A DNA stretch of 64,000 bases from NCBI RefSeq assembly GCF_003601985.1, contig NZ_QZXA01000007.1:124001-188000 (forward strand), given 5' to 3'. Source of the DNA: Mesorhizobium jarvisii (GTDB lineage: Bacteria; Pseudomonadota; Alphaproteobacteria; Rhizobiales; Rhizobiaceae). The translations under genes were made by a program, and so were the position numbers. Each line of letters starts with the position of its first letter. Positions within the stretch are counted from its first letter, which is position 1. The notes under the pieces were generated by a model. That model was given only the letters and a program-made list of their open reading frames with translations, was not told the DNA's origin and did not search any database. Below are positions 45,434 to 53,721 of this stretch, piece after piece.

Positions 45434-46273
45434 TTACTTCTTGGGGAGATACTGGTCAGGCATCGGCGAACCGGGGAACCACTTCTCGTAGAGCGTCTTC
45501 CAGGTTCCGTCCTGCATGGCCGCGTGAAGGGCGGTGTTCAAGGCGCCACGGAACTTGTCATTGCCTTTGCGCACCACGAAGCCGGCCGGGGCATCGAAGG
45601 ACGGGATGTTGATTGCGATCTTGAGGCCGGGATAACGCTCGCCATACTGCTTGGCGGCCTCATAATCGAGGAAATGCGCGTCGACGGTTCCATTGTTGAG
45701 TGCTGAAACGGCGGAGTTGTTGTCGGGGAATTTGACAAGATCGGTTCCGACAAAGTTCTTCGCCGCGTAGATTTCCTGGAGCGTCCCCTGCACGACGCCG
45801 AGGCGCTTGCCCTTGAGCCCGTCGGCCGACGTGATCGCCTTGTCCGAGGTAAGCACAGAGAGATAGCCCGCAAGATACCCGTCTGAAAAATCGACGGTCT
45901 TCTTGCGCGCTTCCGTCGTGCCGATCGCCGCGACCGCGACGTCGAAGCGTCCGTTCGCAACCGAAGGCATCAGCGCCGAGAATTCCTGACCGGTGAAGAT
46001 CACCTGGTCCGGCTTGAATCCAAGGCGGCTGGCGACGTTGCGGAACAATTCGATGTCGAAGCCGGTGAACGTGCCATCCGCCTGGGTGAAAGCGTAGGGT
46101 TTGGCATCGCCCATCGTCCCAACGGAAATGACTTTCGCATCAATAAGACCATAGGGATTGTCATCCGCGGCGGCTCCCGAAGCCAATCCGGCGCCGATGC
46201 CCATGGCCAAAAGAGCCACCACACCGATCCGGATCGGTGACATCAACGACTTGAGAATTCCTGTCCTGCTCAT
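45434..46273 (-). CDS. Polar amino-acid-type periplasmic binding protein
   Basis: The product is 279 aa. A hydrophobic signal segment (about residues 10-35, ending ...GAAA/DDN) is followed by a SBP_bac_3 domain: FTQADGTFTGFDIELFRNVA, GRFDVAVAAIGTTEARKKTVDFS and LKGKRLGVVQGT. The DGTFTGFDIEL and TEARKK blocks are typical of binders of amino acids and opines. It feeds the fused transporter encoded next. It is the promoter-proximal gene, divergent from a LacI regulator. Confidence 0.92.
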   Translation of the reverse strand: MSRTGILKSLMSPIRIGVVALLAMGIGAGLASGAAADDNPYGLIDAKVISVGTMGDAKPYAFTQADGTFTGFDIELFRNVASRLGFKPDQVIFTGQEFSALMPSVANGRFDVAVAAIGTTEARKKTVDFSDGYLAGYLSVLTSDKAITSADGLKGKRLGVVQGTLQEIYAAKNFVGTDLVKFPDNNSAVSALNNGTVDAHFLDYEAAKQYGERYPGLKIAINIPSFDAPAGFVVRKGNDKFRGALNTALHAAMQDGTWKTLYEKWFPGSPMPDQYLPKK

Positions 46274-46403
46274 GTCTTCTCTCCACTCTGAAGGTCTGTT
46301 CTTGTTGGTATTTATGTCGAGCCCGCGCTTGACATCGCCCGCCACCGCGACCGCTGCATGTGCAGGATGTCCCGTTACGCCTACCGGCTCGCAATTTTCT
46401 TCA

Positions 46404-46438
46404 AAGAGACCGGTCTCTTATTGATTGAGACCGGTCTC
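46404..46438. promoter_or_regulatory. Twin LacI operators
   Basis: Two perfect copies of the palindrome GAGACCGGTCTC (flanked by AA/TT in the first) lie with centres 21 bp apart, two helical turns, between the divergent lacI and binding-protein start codons. A LacI dimer pair could bind cooperatively on one face of the DNA and block both promoters. Confidence 0.8.
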
Positions 46439-46498
46439 TTTGATAATCGTTATCGCCAGATTGACCTTCCGTCAACAACTCTTGTAGTCGTTCATCCG

Positions 46499-47587
46499 AT
46501 GAAAAGAACCGCGCCCAAGACCCCGTCGATAACGGTCAGCGATGTCGCCCGGGCGGCAAACGTATCGAAAGCGACAGCCGCGCGCGTGCTCGGCGGATAC
46601 GGCGTCGTCAGCGATACGATCCGCGCGGACGTCATGGCCGCGGCCAAGGCGCTGGACTACCGTCCGAACGAGTTGGCTCGCAGCATGACGACCGGCCGGT
46701 CCGGCATCATCGGGGTGGTTGTCGGCGACATCGAGAACCCGTTCTTCAGCCTCGCGGTGCGCGGCATCAGCGATGCGGCAAGGGCAGCCGGGTTCAACGT
46801 CATTCTGGCCAATTCCGGCGAGAGAATCGACGTTGAGAAGGCAGCCGTGCGGCTGTTGATCGGCAAGCGCGTCGACGGGCTGATCGTCACGCCATCGGAA
46901 TCGCGTGACATCTCGCACCTGCGCGACATCCATCGTTCAGGCCGGCCGCTTGCCCTGCTTGACAGGGCGCTGCCCGATCTGGACGTCGATACAGTCACGG
47001 TCGACGATCGCGGCATCGCTATGCGGGCGACCCGCATTCTTGTGGATGCCGGACACCGCAACATCGCCTATGTGACCGCCGTCGACGCCGAAGGGCATGA
47101 GTACCGCGATCTCGGACAGATCTACACCTCGTCGGTTCGCGAGCGCATCGACGGGTTCCTCACAGTGTGCCGGGATGCCGGGATCGATCGGCCAGAACGC
47201 TATGTTCGGCTTGGTGCAACAAGCCCCGCCGAAACGCGAAGGGTGGCCGACGCGGTGCTGTCCGGCGCAGATCGGCCGACGGCAATCCTTGCATCCGACA
47301 GCGTCATAGCGCTGGAGATATTCAAGGTGATCCGCCAACGTGGCCTGCGGGTTCCCGAGGACATTTCGCTGATCACCTTCCATGATGCGGACTGGACGAG
47401 CGTGACAACGCCACCCATTACCGTCATCGACCAGCCCGTCTACGCGCTTGGCAAGAGTGTCGCGGAATTGCTCATCCGGCGGTTGAAGGGAGATCCGCGT
47501 CCTGCGGAAAGGCTCATTCTGCCAACATCGATCTTCGAGCGCGGGTCGGTTGGCCCGCCCTCGAACGCCATCGTCAAGCGCGCGTAG
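46499..47587 (+). CDS. LacI-family regulator of the amine-uptake operon
   Basis: The product is 362 aa from the ATG at 46499. The helix-turn-helix reads ITVSDVARAANVSKATAARVLGG with the hinge NELARSM, followed by a standard ligand domain (IIGVVVGDIENPFFSLAVRG). The DNA-reading helix VSKATAARVL differs from the common VSxxTVSRVL at two positions, in line with an unusual operator. It is divergent from the binding protein / transporter / oxidase genes. Confidence 0.93.
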   Translation: MKRTAPKTPSITVSDVARAANVSKATAARVLGGYGVVSDTIRADVMAAAKALDYRPNELARSMTTGRSGIIGVVVGDIENPFFSLAVRGISDAARAAGFNVILANSGERIDVEKAAVRLLIGKRVDGLIVTPSESRDISHLRDIHRSGRPLALLDRALPDLDVDTVTVDDRGIAMRATRILVDAGHRNIAYVTAVDAEGHEYRDLGQIYTSSVRERIDGFLTVCRDAGIDRPERYVRLGATSPAETRRVADAVLSGADRPTAILASDSVIALEIFKVIRQRGLRVPEDISLITFHDADWTSVTTPPITVIDQPVYALGKSVAELLIRRLKGDPRPAERLILPTSIFERGSVGPPSNAIVKRA

Positions 47588-47594
47588 CTGCGGC

Positions 47595-48203
47595 TCAGGC
47601 TTGGCCGAGTGCCGCCAGACAGTCGCGCAATGGGCCTGCGTCCTGCGCCGTCTTGGCCATTGACATGGCGCCGGAATAGCTGGCGACGGCAAGTGCCGCA
47701 AAATGCTGGGGATCGATGCCTTGCTCCCTGCCCTCCTGCTGGTCGGCTTTGATCTTGTCGGCGATCGCCTGGCGCCAGGCCGCGAAGATGCCGGCAAGGG
47801 CAGCGCGGAAATCCGGATCGGCGAGCGACAGTTCATGCGCCAGATTGTTGAGCGGGCAGCCGCGCACGAAACCCTGCTGCTCGAGTTCCGCCGCGACAGC
47901 CTCGAACACGGCCCGCACCCCTTCGCGCGCCGAAGCCGCCGTCTTTACCGGCGCGATCCATGTCGCCTCGACCGCTGCCGCCACGCGCTCTTCGATCACC
48001 GCCATCGCCAGCGCCTTCTTGGTCGGGAAGTGATGATGCAGCGCGCCGCCGCTGACCCCAGCCGCCGTCATGAGGTCGCCGAGGCTGGACGCGTGATAGC
48101 CGCGCGCCTGAAACGCGGCCTCGGCCACATCGAGCACTTTCCGGCGCATACCTTCGGGGTCGTTGACGCGGTTTCTTGGCCTTGGGCCTGGTCGATTGGT
48201 CAT
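47595..48203 (-). CDS. TetR-family regulator
   Basis: The product is 202 aa from the ATG at 48203; the ATG at 48215 is an alternative. The DNA-binding domain reads KVLDVAEAAFQARGYHASSLGDLM and VSGGALHHHFPTKKALAMAVIE. The ligand domain contains FVRGCPLNNLAHELS, close to NemR/YxaF relatives, where a Cys can sense electrophiles. It is divergent from the NIPSNAP gene and probably represses it. Confidence 0.9.
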   Translation of the reverse strand: MTNRPGPRPRNRVNDPEGMRRKVLDVAEAAFQARGYHASSLGDLMTAAGVSGGALHHHFPTKKALAMAVIEERVAAAVEATWIAPVKTAASAREGVRAVFEAVAAELEQQGFVRGCPLNNLAHELSLADPDFRAALAGIFAAWRQAIADKIKADQQEGREQGIDPQHFAALAVASYSGAMSMAKTAQDAGPLRDCLAALGQA

Positions 48204-48247
48204 CTCTGCTGACATTGCGCGACAATAGCAAGTTGACAAAACAGGAC

Positions 48248-48284
48248 AACCGGTTTGTTTATAAACAGGATGATCACCCTGTTT
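48248..48284. promoter_or_regulatory. Candidate TetR operators upstream of the NIPSNAP gene
   Basis: An AACCGGTT core (48248-48255) inside a near-symmetric ACAACCGGTTTGT, and a spaced inverted repeat AAACAGG-N8-CCTGTTT (48263-48284), lie between the divergent start codons. Either could bind the adjacent TetR protein. Confidence 0.45.
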
Positions 48285-48297
48285 TTGGAGACTGCCG

Positions 48298-49080
48298 ATG
48301 AACCTGCCCCGGAACGCCGCTCCGCAGGCCGCAATGCTTGCCTCACCCGTCGTCGAGTTGAGGCAGTACACCTTGAACCCAGGGCAGCGCGAAACGCTGA
48401 TTGCCCTCTTTGACCGGGAATTCATCGAGAGCCAGGAGGCGACTGGAATGACTGTCATCGGCCAGTTCAGCGATCTGGACCGTCCGGACATGTTCGTCTG
48501 GCTGCGCGGCTTCGACAGCATGGATGTCCGCAAGGAGGCGCTGGCCGCCTTCTACGACGGCCGGGTCTGGACAGCGCACCGCGACGCGGCCAATGCGACG
48601 ATGATCGATTCCGACGATGTGCTGTTGCTGAAGCCGGCATGGCCGGGCGCAGGCTTCGACCTGTCAAGGCTTCAGCGGCCGGCTTCTGCCGAGCAGGAAA
48701 ACTCCAGCAATGAGAACCGTTTGGGCGGTATTGTTGTCATCCGGATTCATCATTTGCGATCGGAAGCAGAGACCGAATTCGCCAGTCGCTTCGCGGTGGA
48801 GGCGGCACCCATGATGAAGGCGCACGGCGTACGCCTGCTCGCCGCCTTTGTCACGGAACATGCTCAAAACAGTTTTCCGCGGCTGCCGGTGCGGGCCAGC
48901 GAAAACGTCTTCCTTTCCATCGCCCGGTTCGACGGCACCGAGGCGCATGCAAGCCAGGAAGCCGCCCTCGCCGCCGCGCCGGCATGGCAGGCCTTCTGGC
49001 AAACCGCTCATCTTGATCTGGCCAAACCAATCGAGACCTTGCGGCTGTCGCCCACGTCGCGATCCCTGGTCGGGCGTTAG
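48298..49080 (+). CDS. NIPSNAP-family protein
   Basis: The product is 260 aa with a TTGGAG site. It has two NIPSNAP dimeric alpha/beta barrel units: the first opens VVELRQYTLNPGQRETLIALF (about residue 18), the second VVIRIHHLRSEAETEFASRF. Bacterial NIPSNAP proteins have no settled function. The TAG stop codon is the first three bases of RIME-like copy B. It is divergent from a TetR gene. Confidence 0.87.
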   Translation: MNLPRNAAPQAAMLASPVVELRQYTLNPGQRETLIALFDREFIESQEATGMTVIGQFSDLDRPDMFVWLRGFDSMDVRKEALAAFYDGRVWTAHRDAANATMIDSDDVLLLKPAWPGAGFDLSRLQRPASAEQENSSNENRLGGIVVIRIHHLRSEAETEFASRFAVEAAPMMKAHGVRLLAAFVTEHAQNSFPRLPVRASENVFLSIARFDGTEAHASQEAALAAAPAWQAFWQTAHLDLAKPIETLRLSPTSRSLVGR

Positions 49081-49180
49081 AGCAATTCCAGGAAACGTGT
49101 GAACGGTTTTCCGTCCGGAATTGCGTCAAAACGAAGATTTAGAGCAGTCCGCCGTTTCCGCGAAACGGTGAACTGCTCTA
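49078..49180 (-). repeat. RIME-like intergenic element, copy B
   Basis: About 103 bp, the inverse of copy A at 22024-22126, with most positions matching when one copy is reverse-complemented. Both ends are TAG on outward-facing strands. They supply the stop of the NIPSNAP gene on + (49078-49080) and of the hydrolase gene on - (49178-49180). Confidence 0.88.
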
Positions 49181-50014
49181 GGCTTCGAATGCCTCGATGA
49201 TGGCCCGAGCGACAAAGGCCGGGTTCTCCCAATGCGGGTTGTGGCCACATGCCTCGGCACGCAAGAGGCGTGCCCCCGCCAAGCAACGCCACAGCGCCTG
49301 CTGGTGCGCCTCACCGAACAGCGGGTCGCACCCGCCGGCGATTATCAGCGTTGGGGTTCGTACTCCCTGCGCCGCACTGGTCAGGTCGGCGCGGCAAATC
49401 TCCTCCAGGATGGCGCGCCAGCGCGCCGCGGGCATGGCCGATGCGTCATTCGCCAGGCCGGCGAGAAACGCCTGGGGCACGCCGGGCCGGCAGGCATGCC
49501 ACCAGTCATAGAACGGGTCGGTCGGCGATATCGGGTCGCGCAGGGCCTGCACACCCGCGACCAGTGGATGATCCGATGCGAAATCGGGCTTCAACGTGCC
49601 GGCCATGACCACCAGTCCGCCGATGAGTTCCTTGTACCGCGCAGCCAAGGCGATGGCCACCATGGCGCCCAACGAATGGCCGACGACAACAGGCTGATCG
49701 AGTTGCAAATGCCGGATCAGGGCCGCAATGTCATCGGCGAAGTCGGCGATGCCGAAGCCCTTGCCCGGCGACGACGCGCCATGGCCGCGTAGATCGAGCA
49801 TGATCAGCCGGCGGCCGGCCAGATGCGGCGCCAGGAGCGAAAAGCTGCGGCTGGTGTCGGTGAAGCCGTGCACCAGAACCAGCGCCGGCTCGGCGCCCGA
49901 GATCTCGACATAGGCGATCTCCAGGCCGGCTGGATTGATGAATTGCTTGCGATCGGCCCAGGCGTCCTGCTCCGCCCAGGCATCCGGGGCCGCTTCCAGC
50001 GTGACCGATGTCAC
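49178..50014 (-). CDS. Alpha/beta-hydrolase coupled to choX
   Basis: The product is 278 aa from a GTG at 50014 that overlaps the choX stop (GTGA). The fold is clear: oxyanion-side VHGFTDTSRSF, nucleophile elbow VVGHSLGA (Ser of the triad), an Asp in GGCDPLFG and a catalytic His in ACGHNPHW. The substrate is not shown by the sequence. Its coupling to a choline-binding protein suggests an ester that releases choline, which is inference. Its stop codon is in the RIME-like element B. Confidence 0.88.
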   Translation of the reverse strand: MTSVTLEAAPDAWAEQDAWADRKQFINPAGLEIAYVEISGAEPALVLVHGFTDTSRSFSLLAPHLAGRRLIMLDLRGHGASSPGKGFGIADFADDIAALIRHLQLDQPVVVGHSLGAMVAIALAARYKELIGGLVVMAGTLKPDFASDHPLVAGVQALRDPISPTDPFYDWWHACRPGVPQAFLAGLANDASAMPAARWRAILEEICRADLTSAAQGVRTPTLIIAGGCDPLFGEAHQQALWRCLAGARLLRAEACGHNPHWENPAFVARAIIEAFEA

Positions 50015-50949
50015 AGGCCGAGCTTCTCCTTGACCGCGGCAAGGCCGGGCTTGCCGTCGAAGGTGGTGACGCCGGCGAGCCAGGCGTCGAGGCGGCCCTT
50101 GTTCGCCGTGATCGCCTTCAGCGCCCCGTCCTCCGGCTTCATGCCGTCATTGATGAGGTAACCCATGCCGACATTCTCGAAATCGATGTCGAAGGCGAGG
50201 TTTTTGAGGAACTGCGCGACATTGGGGCATTGCTGCAGATAGCCCTTGCGCACCTGCGTCGTCACCGTCGCGGCGCCGAAATTCGGGCCGAAGAACTTGT
50301 CGCCGCCGGTCAGATATTTGAAATCATACATGGTGTTCATCGGATGCGGGGCCCAGCCCTGGAAGACGATGAACTGCTTTTCCTTGATCTCATAGCCGAC
50401 CTCGGAAAGCATGCCGGCCTCGCTCGACTCGACCACGTGCCAGCCATCGAGACCGAGCGATGGATCGGCGATGGCGTCCATCATCAACTGGTTGGAACCG
50501 GGCTCGATGCCGTACATCTTCTTGCCGAACTTGTCGGCGAATTTGTGCAGGTCGGCGAAGTCCTTGACACCGGCATCCCAGACATAGGTCGGAACGGCGA
50601 AGGTGTATTTTGCGCCCTCGAGATTGACGCGGACATTCTCGACCGAGCCGTCCTTCTTGTAGGGCTCGTAATAGGTGACCATGGCCGGATCCCAGTAGCC
50701 GAGGAACAGGTCCAGATCGTTGTTCTTCATGCCTTCGTAGATGACGTTGATGCCGAGCACCGAGCTTTGCGGCTGGTAGCCGAGCGCATCGAGCAGGACG
50801 TTGGCGACGCCGGTGGTGAAGGCAAGATCGTTCCAGCCCGGTTCGGCCATGCGGACCGCCCTGCACTGCTCGGCCTCGGCTGCCTGAGCCGCATGAACAC
50901 CCAGCGTCAGGGCTGCAATACAGACGCCATTTGCAAGCATGCGGACCAT
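50011..50949 (-). CDS. choX: Choline/betaine ABC periplasmic binding protein
   Basis: The product is 312 aa from the ATG at 50949, which has GAGGAG upstream. A signal peptide ends ...AAQA/AEA. The mature part is an OpuAC/ProX-type domain (WNDLAFTTGVANVLLDALGY, LFLGYWDPAMVTYYEPY, FQGWAPHPMN) whose Trp/Tyr residues form the aromatic box for quaternary amines. It resembles rhizobial ChoX, but the partner choV and choW genes are not adjacent. Confidence 0.87.
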   Translation of the reverse strand: MVRMLANGVCIAALTLGVHAAQAAEAEQCRAVRMAEPGWNDLAFTTGVANVLLDALGYQPQSSVLGINVIYEGMKNNDLDLFLGYWDPAMVTYYEPYKKDGSVENVRVNLEGAKYTFAVPTYVWDAGVKDFADLHKFADKFGKKMYGIEPGSNQLMMDAIADPSLGLDGWHVVESSEAGMLSEVGYEIKEKQFIVFQGWAPHPMNTMYDFKYLTGGDKFFGPNFGAATVTTQVRKGYLQQCPNVAQFLKNLAFDIDFENVGMGYLINDGMKPEDGALKAITANKGRLDAWLAGVTTFDGKPGLAAVKEKLGL

Positions 50950-50977
50950 TTAGATTCTCCTCGTCATCAGTGATTTT

Positions 50978-50989
50978 GACCAATTGGTC
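50978..50989. promoter_or_regulatory. Candidate BetI-like operator
   Basis: GACCAATTGGTC, a perfect 12-bp palindrome in an AT-rich flank, stands between the divergent choX and TetR start codons. The TetR protein next to it is BetI-like, so choline-responsive control of both is likely. Confidence 0.5.
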
Positions 50990-51033
50990 CTTTTATTGTC
51001 CCGCCGGTCAATTCTTGATCTGCACGGACGAAA

Positions 51034-51672
51034 ATGTCAACGTGGATTCGCAATGCCTGGATGGAAGCCGTGAAACTCAAGCGTCTCAGCGACATACGCC
51101 GCAAGGAGTTGCGGCAGGCCGCCTTCGCGGTGCTGGAGCGCGAAGGCATTGCGGGTGCTACCCTGGAAAAGGTGGCCGCCCATGCCGGCGCCTCCAAGGG
51201 CATCGTGCTGCACTATTTCCGCAACAAGCAGGAATTGTTCGAGCATGCGATGCGGGAGGCCAACGCCGTGCTACGCGACGCCGTGGTCGCCCGGCTTCGC
51301 CAGGCGCGCACGCCGATGGAGCGGCTCGATGCGGTGATCGACGGCAATTTCGAGGAACATCTGTTCCTGCCGCCTCTTTGCCATGCCTGGCTTTCGCTGT
51401 GCGCCGAGGTGCCGCGCGACGAGAAGCTGGCGCGTATCCAGAAGGTGCTGCACGCGCGTATGCGTTCGAACTTGTTGTCCGGCCTGCACGGCCTTGCCTT
51501 GCCCGGCGAAGCCGACGAAATCGCGCTTGGCGTCACCGCGCTGATCGACGGGCTTTGGCTGCGGCTCGGCCTGGAACCAGGCAGCGTCTCGCGCGAACAG
51601 GCGATCCGCCAGGTCAAGGATTTCGTCGCCGCGCGCCTGGCCATGCACCAGCCTGCGACCGTCGGCGCGTAG
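51034..51672 (+). CDS. BetI-like TetR regulator
   Basis: The product is 212 aa from the ATG at 51034; an ATG at 51061 is also possible. The DNA-binding domain reads LRQAAFAVLEREGIAGATLEKVAAHAGASKGIVLHYFRNK, matching BetI in layout, including the GxxxHYFRxK part. The C-terminal domain is BetI_C-like. BetI represses choline genes until choline binds. It faces choX and a hydrolase gene. betA and betB are not in the window. Confidence 0.85.
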   Translation: MSTWIRNAWMEAVKLKRLSDIRRKELRQAAFAVLEREGIAGATLEKVAAHAGASKGIVLHYFRNKQELFEHAMREANAVLRDAVVARLRQARTPMERLDAVIDGNFEEHLFLPPLCHAWLSLCAEVPRDEKLARIQKVLHARMRSNLLSGLHGLALPGEADEIALGVTALIDGLWLRLGLEPGSVSREQAIRQVKDFVAARLAMHQPATVGA

Positions 51673-51699
51673 ACCTGCCCTGGCTGCCAGCTGGCCGTA

Positions 51700-51864
51700 C
51701 TTGTCCCATCCGAGCATCGGCAGCCGGAGAACGCAGCTAATCCGCTGGGCCGCATCGGCCGCCCGGACGACCTCGCCGGCATGGCGGTTTATCTCGCCAG
51801 CGACGAGGCGGCCTGGACGAGCGGTGGCATTTTCGCGATCGACGGCGGGTACACGGCGGGGTGA
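51700..51864 (+). pseudogene. C-terminal remnant of a short-chain dehydrogenase
   Basis: The frame encodes NPLGRIGRPDDLAGMAVYLA, then SDEAAWTSGGIFAIDGGYTAG and a stop. This is the unmistakable end of an SDR, with GRxGxPxDxA, YLASD and the closing DGGYT. Nothing of the cofactor or active-site half is found upstream, where the BetI-like gene ends at 51672. It is therefore a decayed fragment. Confidence 0.85.
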
Positions 51865-51876
51865 GCTACCCGGCCG

Positions 51877-52842
51877 CTAGGCGCCGACAATTTCAGTGGC
51901 GACGCTTTCCAGAAATCCAAGAGCCTCTATCGCCTCCAGGATCTGGTTGCGAACCCAGCGATGAGGCGGCTCGTCGTCGTGGCGCGCGTGCCAGTACATC
52001 CTGACTTCAGGAACAGCAATGGGAAGTGGCGGTTCAAAGATGACGAGGGGCAAAGTCTTCGCGGCCCAAACCGCGAACTGCCTAGGAACCGCGGCGAGGT
52101 AGTTTCCGTTTGCCACTGCCAATGCGACAGCCTGAAAGTGCGGCAGCGCCAGGCTTACACGACGCGTTCGCCCGATCTTGCGAAGCGCCTCGTCGGTGGA
52201 GCCCGACATCGAGCCATCGATAGAGCGAAGGACGTGCGGCAACTCGCAGAAAAGCTGGATCGGCAGAGGCTCGCCTTCCGCGATCCCCGCCTGCCTGATC
52301 GCAGCGTTGTCGTCCGCGGCGATGACAGCGAATGGTGAATGGAACAGGGGCGTGCTTGAGACCCAGTCGGAGACCTCCAGCGGACGCTCGAGCGCTGCGT
52401 CGATTTCATCGTCCTGAAGCAGCCGCGAAACGTCGCCACGAGCACTGTCCAGAAAGCGGAACGACACGCGAGGCGCTATCACAGCGATGCGTGCCGCCAG
52501 AAACGGCATCAGCAGCATGGAGAAGAAGTCTGCCCCCATGAGCGTGAAGGTTCGGTCGAGTTCCGCCGGTTCGAAGTTTCTTGACGACTGGAAGACACGT
52601 TCGATTTCGCGAAGTGCCGCGCGCAACGGCTCCGCAAGGCTCTCGGCGCGCGGCGTCGGCATCATTTCATTGCCGCGTCGCACGAACAACTGGTCGTTGA
52701 GGATATACCGCAAGCGATTGAGCGCAGCGCTGACGGCTGGCTGGCTGAGGCCGATCTGCTCGCCGGCACGCGTGACGCTTCTTTCCCGCAGGAGTGCGTC
52801 GAATACCTTGATGAGATTGAGGTCGAGCGCGTTCAAATTCAT
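51877..52842 (-). CDS. LysR-family regulator
   Basis: The product is 321 aa from the ATG at 52842. The helix-turn-helix reads LNLIKVFDALLRERSVTRAGEQIGLSQPAVSAALNRLR with the typical LysR linker FVRRGNEMMPTPRA. The effector domain is of the NodD/NahR/LinR branch, with PFHSPFAVIA and a conserved DxxLxxP-type middle. It is divergent from the cupin gene and probably controls it. The inducer is unknown; the NodD-like fold alone does not imply flavonoid sensing. Confidence 0.92.
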   Translation of the reverse strand: MNLNALDLNLIKVFDALLRERSVTRAGEQIGLSQPAVSAALNRLRYILNDQLFVRRGNEMMPTPRAESLAEPLRAALREIERVFQSSRNFEPAELDRTFTLMGADFFSMLLMPFLAARIAVIAPRVSFRFLDSARGDVSRLLQDDEIDAALERPLEVSDWVSSTPLFHSPFAVIAADDNAAIRQAGIAEGEPLPIQLFCELPHVLRSIDGSMSGSTDEALRKIGRTRRVSLALPHFQAVALAVANGNYLAAVPRQFAVWAAKTLPLVIFEPPLPIAVPEVRMYWHARHDDEPPHRWVRNQILEAIEALGFLESVATEIVGA

Positions 52843-52952
52843 CAGATCAATTCGCCCCATACGATCATTCGATTTCCGTTGCCGGCATGTCTTTGGTTAG
52901 GTCGTCGTCGGCACAGCCCAGTCGGCACAGGCAACAGAAGGATCAGACAGCC

Positions 52953-53465
52953 ATGACAATGACCCCCGGGACCATCACAGGCAAGGAACTCCTCTGGTTC
53001 AACAACACGCTTGTCGCGATCCACGTCTCATCGACCGCTGGAGAAGACGGCATCTGCGTCGTCGAGCATCGCATGCCTTACGGCGACTCTCCGCCGCTGC
53101 ATGTGCATCGTCGGGAAGACGAAGTGTTTCACATCCTGAACGGAAGATTGCGCTTTCAGATCGACGGCCGCGAACGCATCGCGGACGCCGGCGAAACCGT
53201 CATTGCACCGAAAGGCCTCCCGCACACCTACCGGGTTGAGTCGCGCGAAGGGGCGAACACCCTGACCATCACACGCGGTGCGGATTTCGAAACGCTTCTG
53301 CGTCAGGCGGGCCGCCCCGCCAAACAGCCGGAGTTGCCGCCGCAAATGGAACCGACGCCGGAACTCATCGCGGCACTGGTGCAGCTCTGCGCAAAGAATG
53401 GCATCGACGTTGTTGGTCCGCCGCTAGAGCAGGATGATTTCAGGTCGAATCGACCTGAAATCTGA
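52953..53465 (+). CDS. Cupin-domain protein
   Basis: The product is 170 aa from the ATG at 52953. One small cupin barrel contains the metal-binding motif PPLHVHRREDEVFHILNG (His, His, Glu) and the second motif GLPHTYRVES with His. The enzyme class is open: dioxygenase, isomerase and quercetinase-like proteins share this fold. The last 13 codons and the stop at 53463-53465 lie inside the RIME-like element C, so the natural C-terminus may have been lost. It is divergent from a LysR gene. Confidence 0.88.
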   Translation: MTMTPGTITGKELLWFNNTLVAIHVSSTAGEDGICVVEHRMPYGDSPPLHVHRREDEVFHILNGRLRFQIDGRERIADAGETVIAPKGLPHTYRVESREGANTLTITRGADFETLLRQAGRPAKQPELPPQMEPTPELIAALVQLCAKNGIDVVGPPLEQDDFRSNRPEI

Positions 53466-53540
53466 ATCTGCCTCTAACTCAAAGAGATAGAGGCGGATGT
53501 CATCCGAAAACCGCTTCACACTTTTCGGCATCATGCGCTG
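53425..53540 (+). repeat. RIME-like intergenic element, variant C
   Basis: It begins TAGAGCAGGATG and ends near GCGCT, and shares the block AAAACCGCTTCACACTTTTC with copy A. Its other modules differ, including a perfect ATTTCAGGTCG/CGACCTGAAAT palindrome. The mixing of modules is what one expects of a mosaic repeat family. The 3' end of the cupin gene runs into it. Confidence 0.75.
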
Positions 53541-53721
53541 GCCCGATTGGTCGTTCAGGACATTGACCTCGGCAAGCCGACGCGCGCCTCCGCACTCTTT
53601 CCTTACGGGAGAAGGCGGAGGCGTTCCTTCAACCGATTTGCATCCGTCTCGCGCGCAATCTCCGCTTGAAGCCATTTGTGCAACGCGATACGCCGTTGCC
53701 GACTTCGACAAGGAGAGACCC

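Noticed and set aside
51877..52842. NodD, as the name of the LysR gene
   Set aside because: The protein is NodD/NahR-like in domain plan, but there are no nod genes or nod boxes nearby, so the name is not supported.
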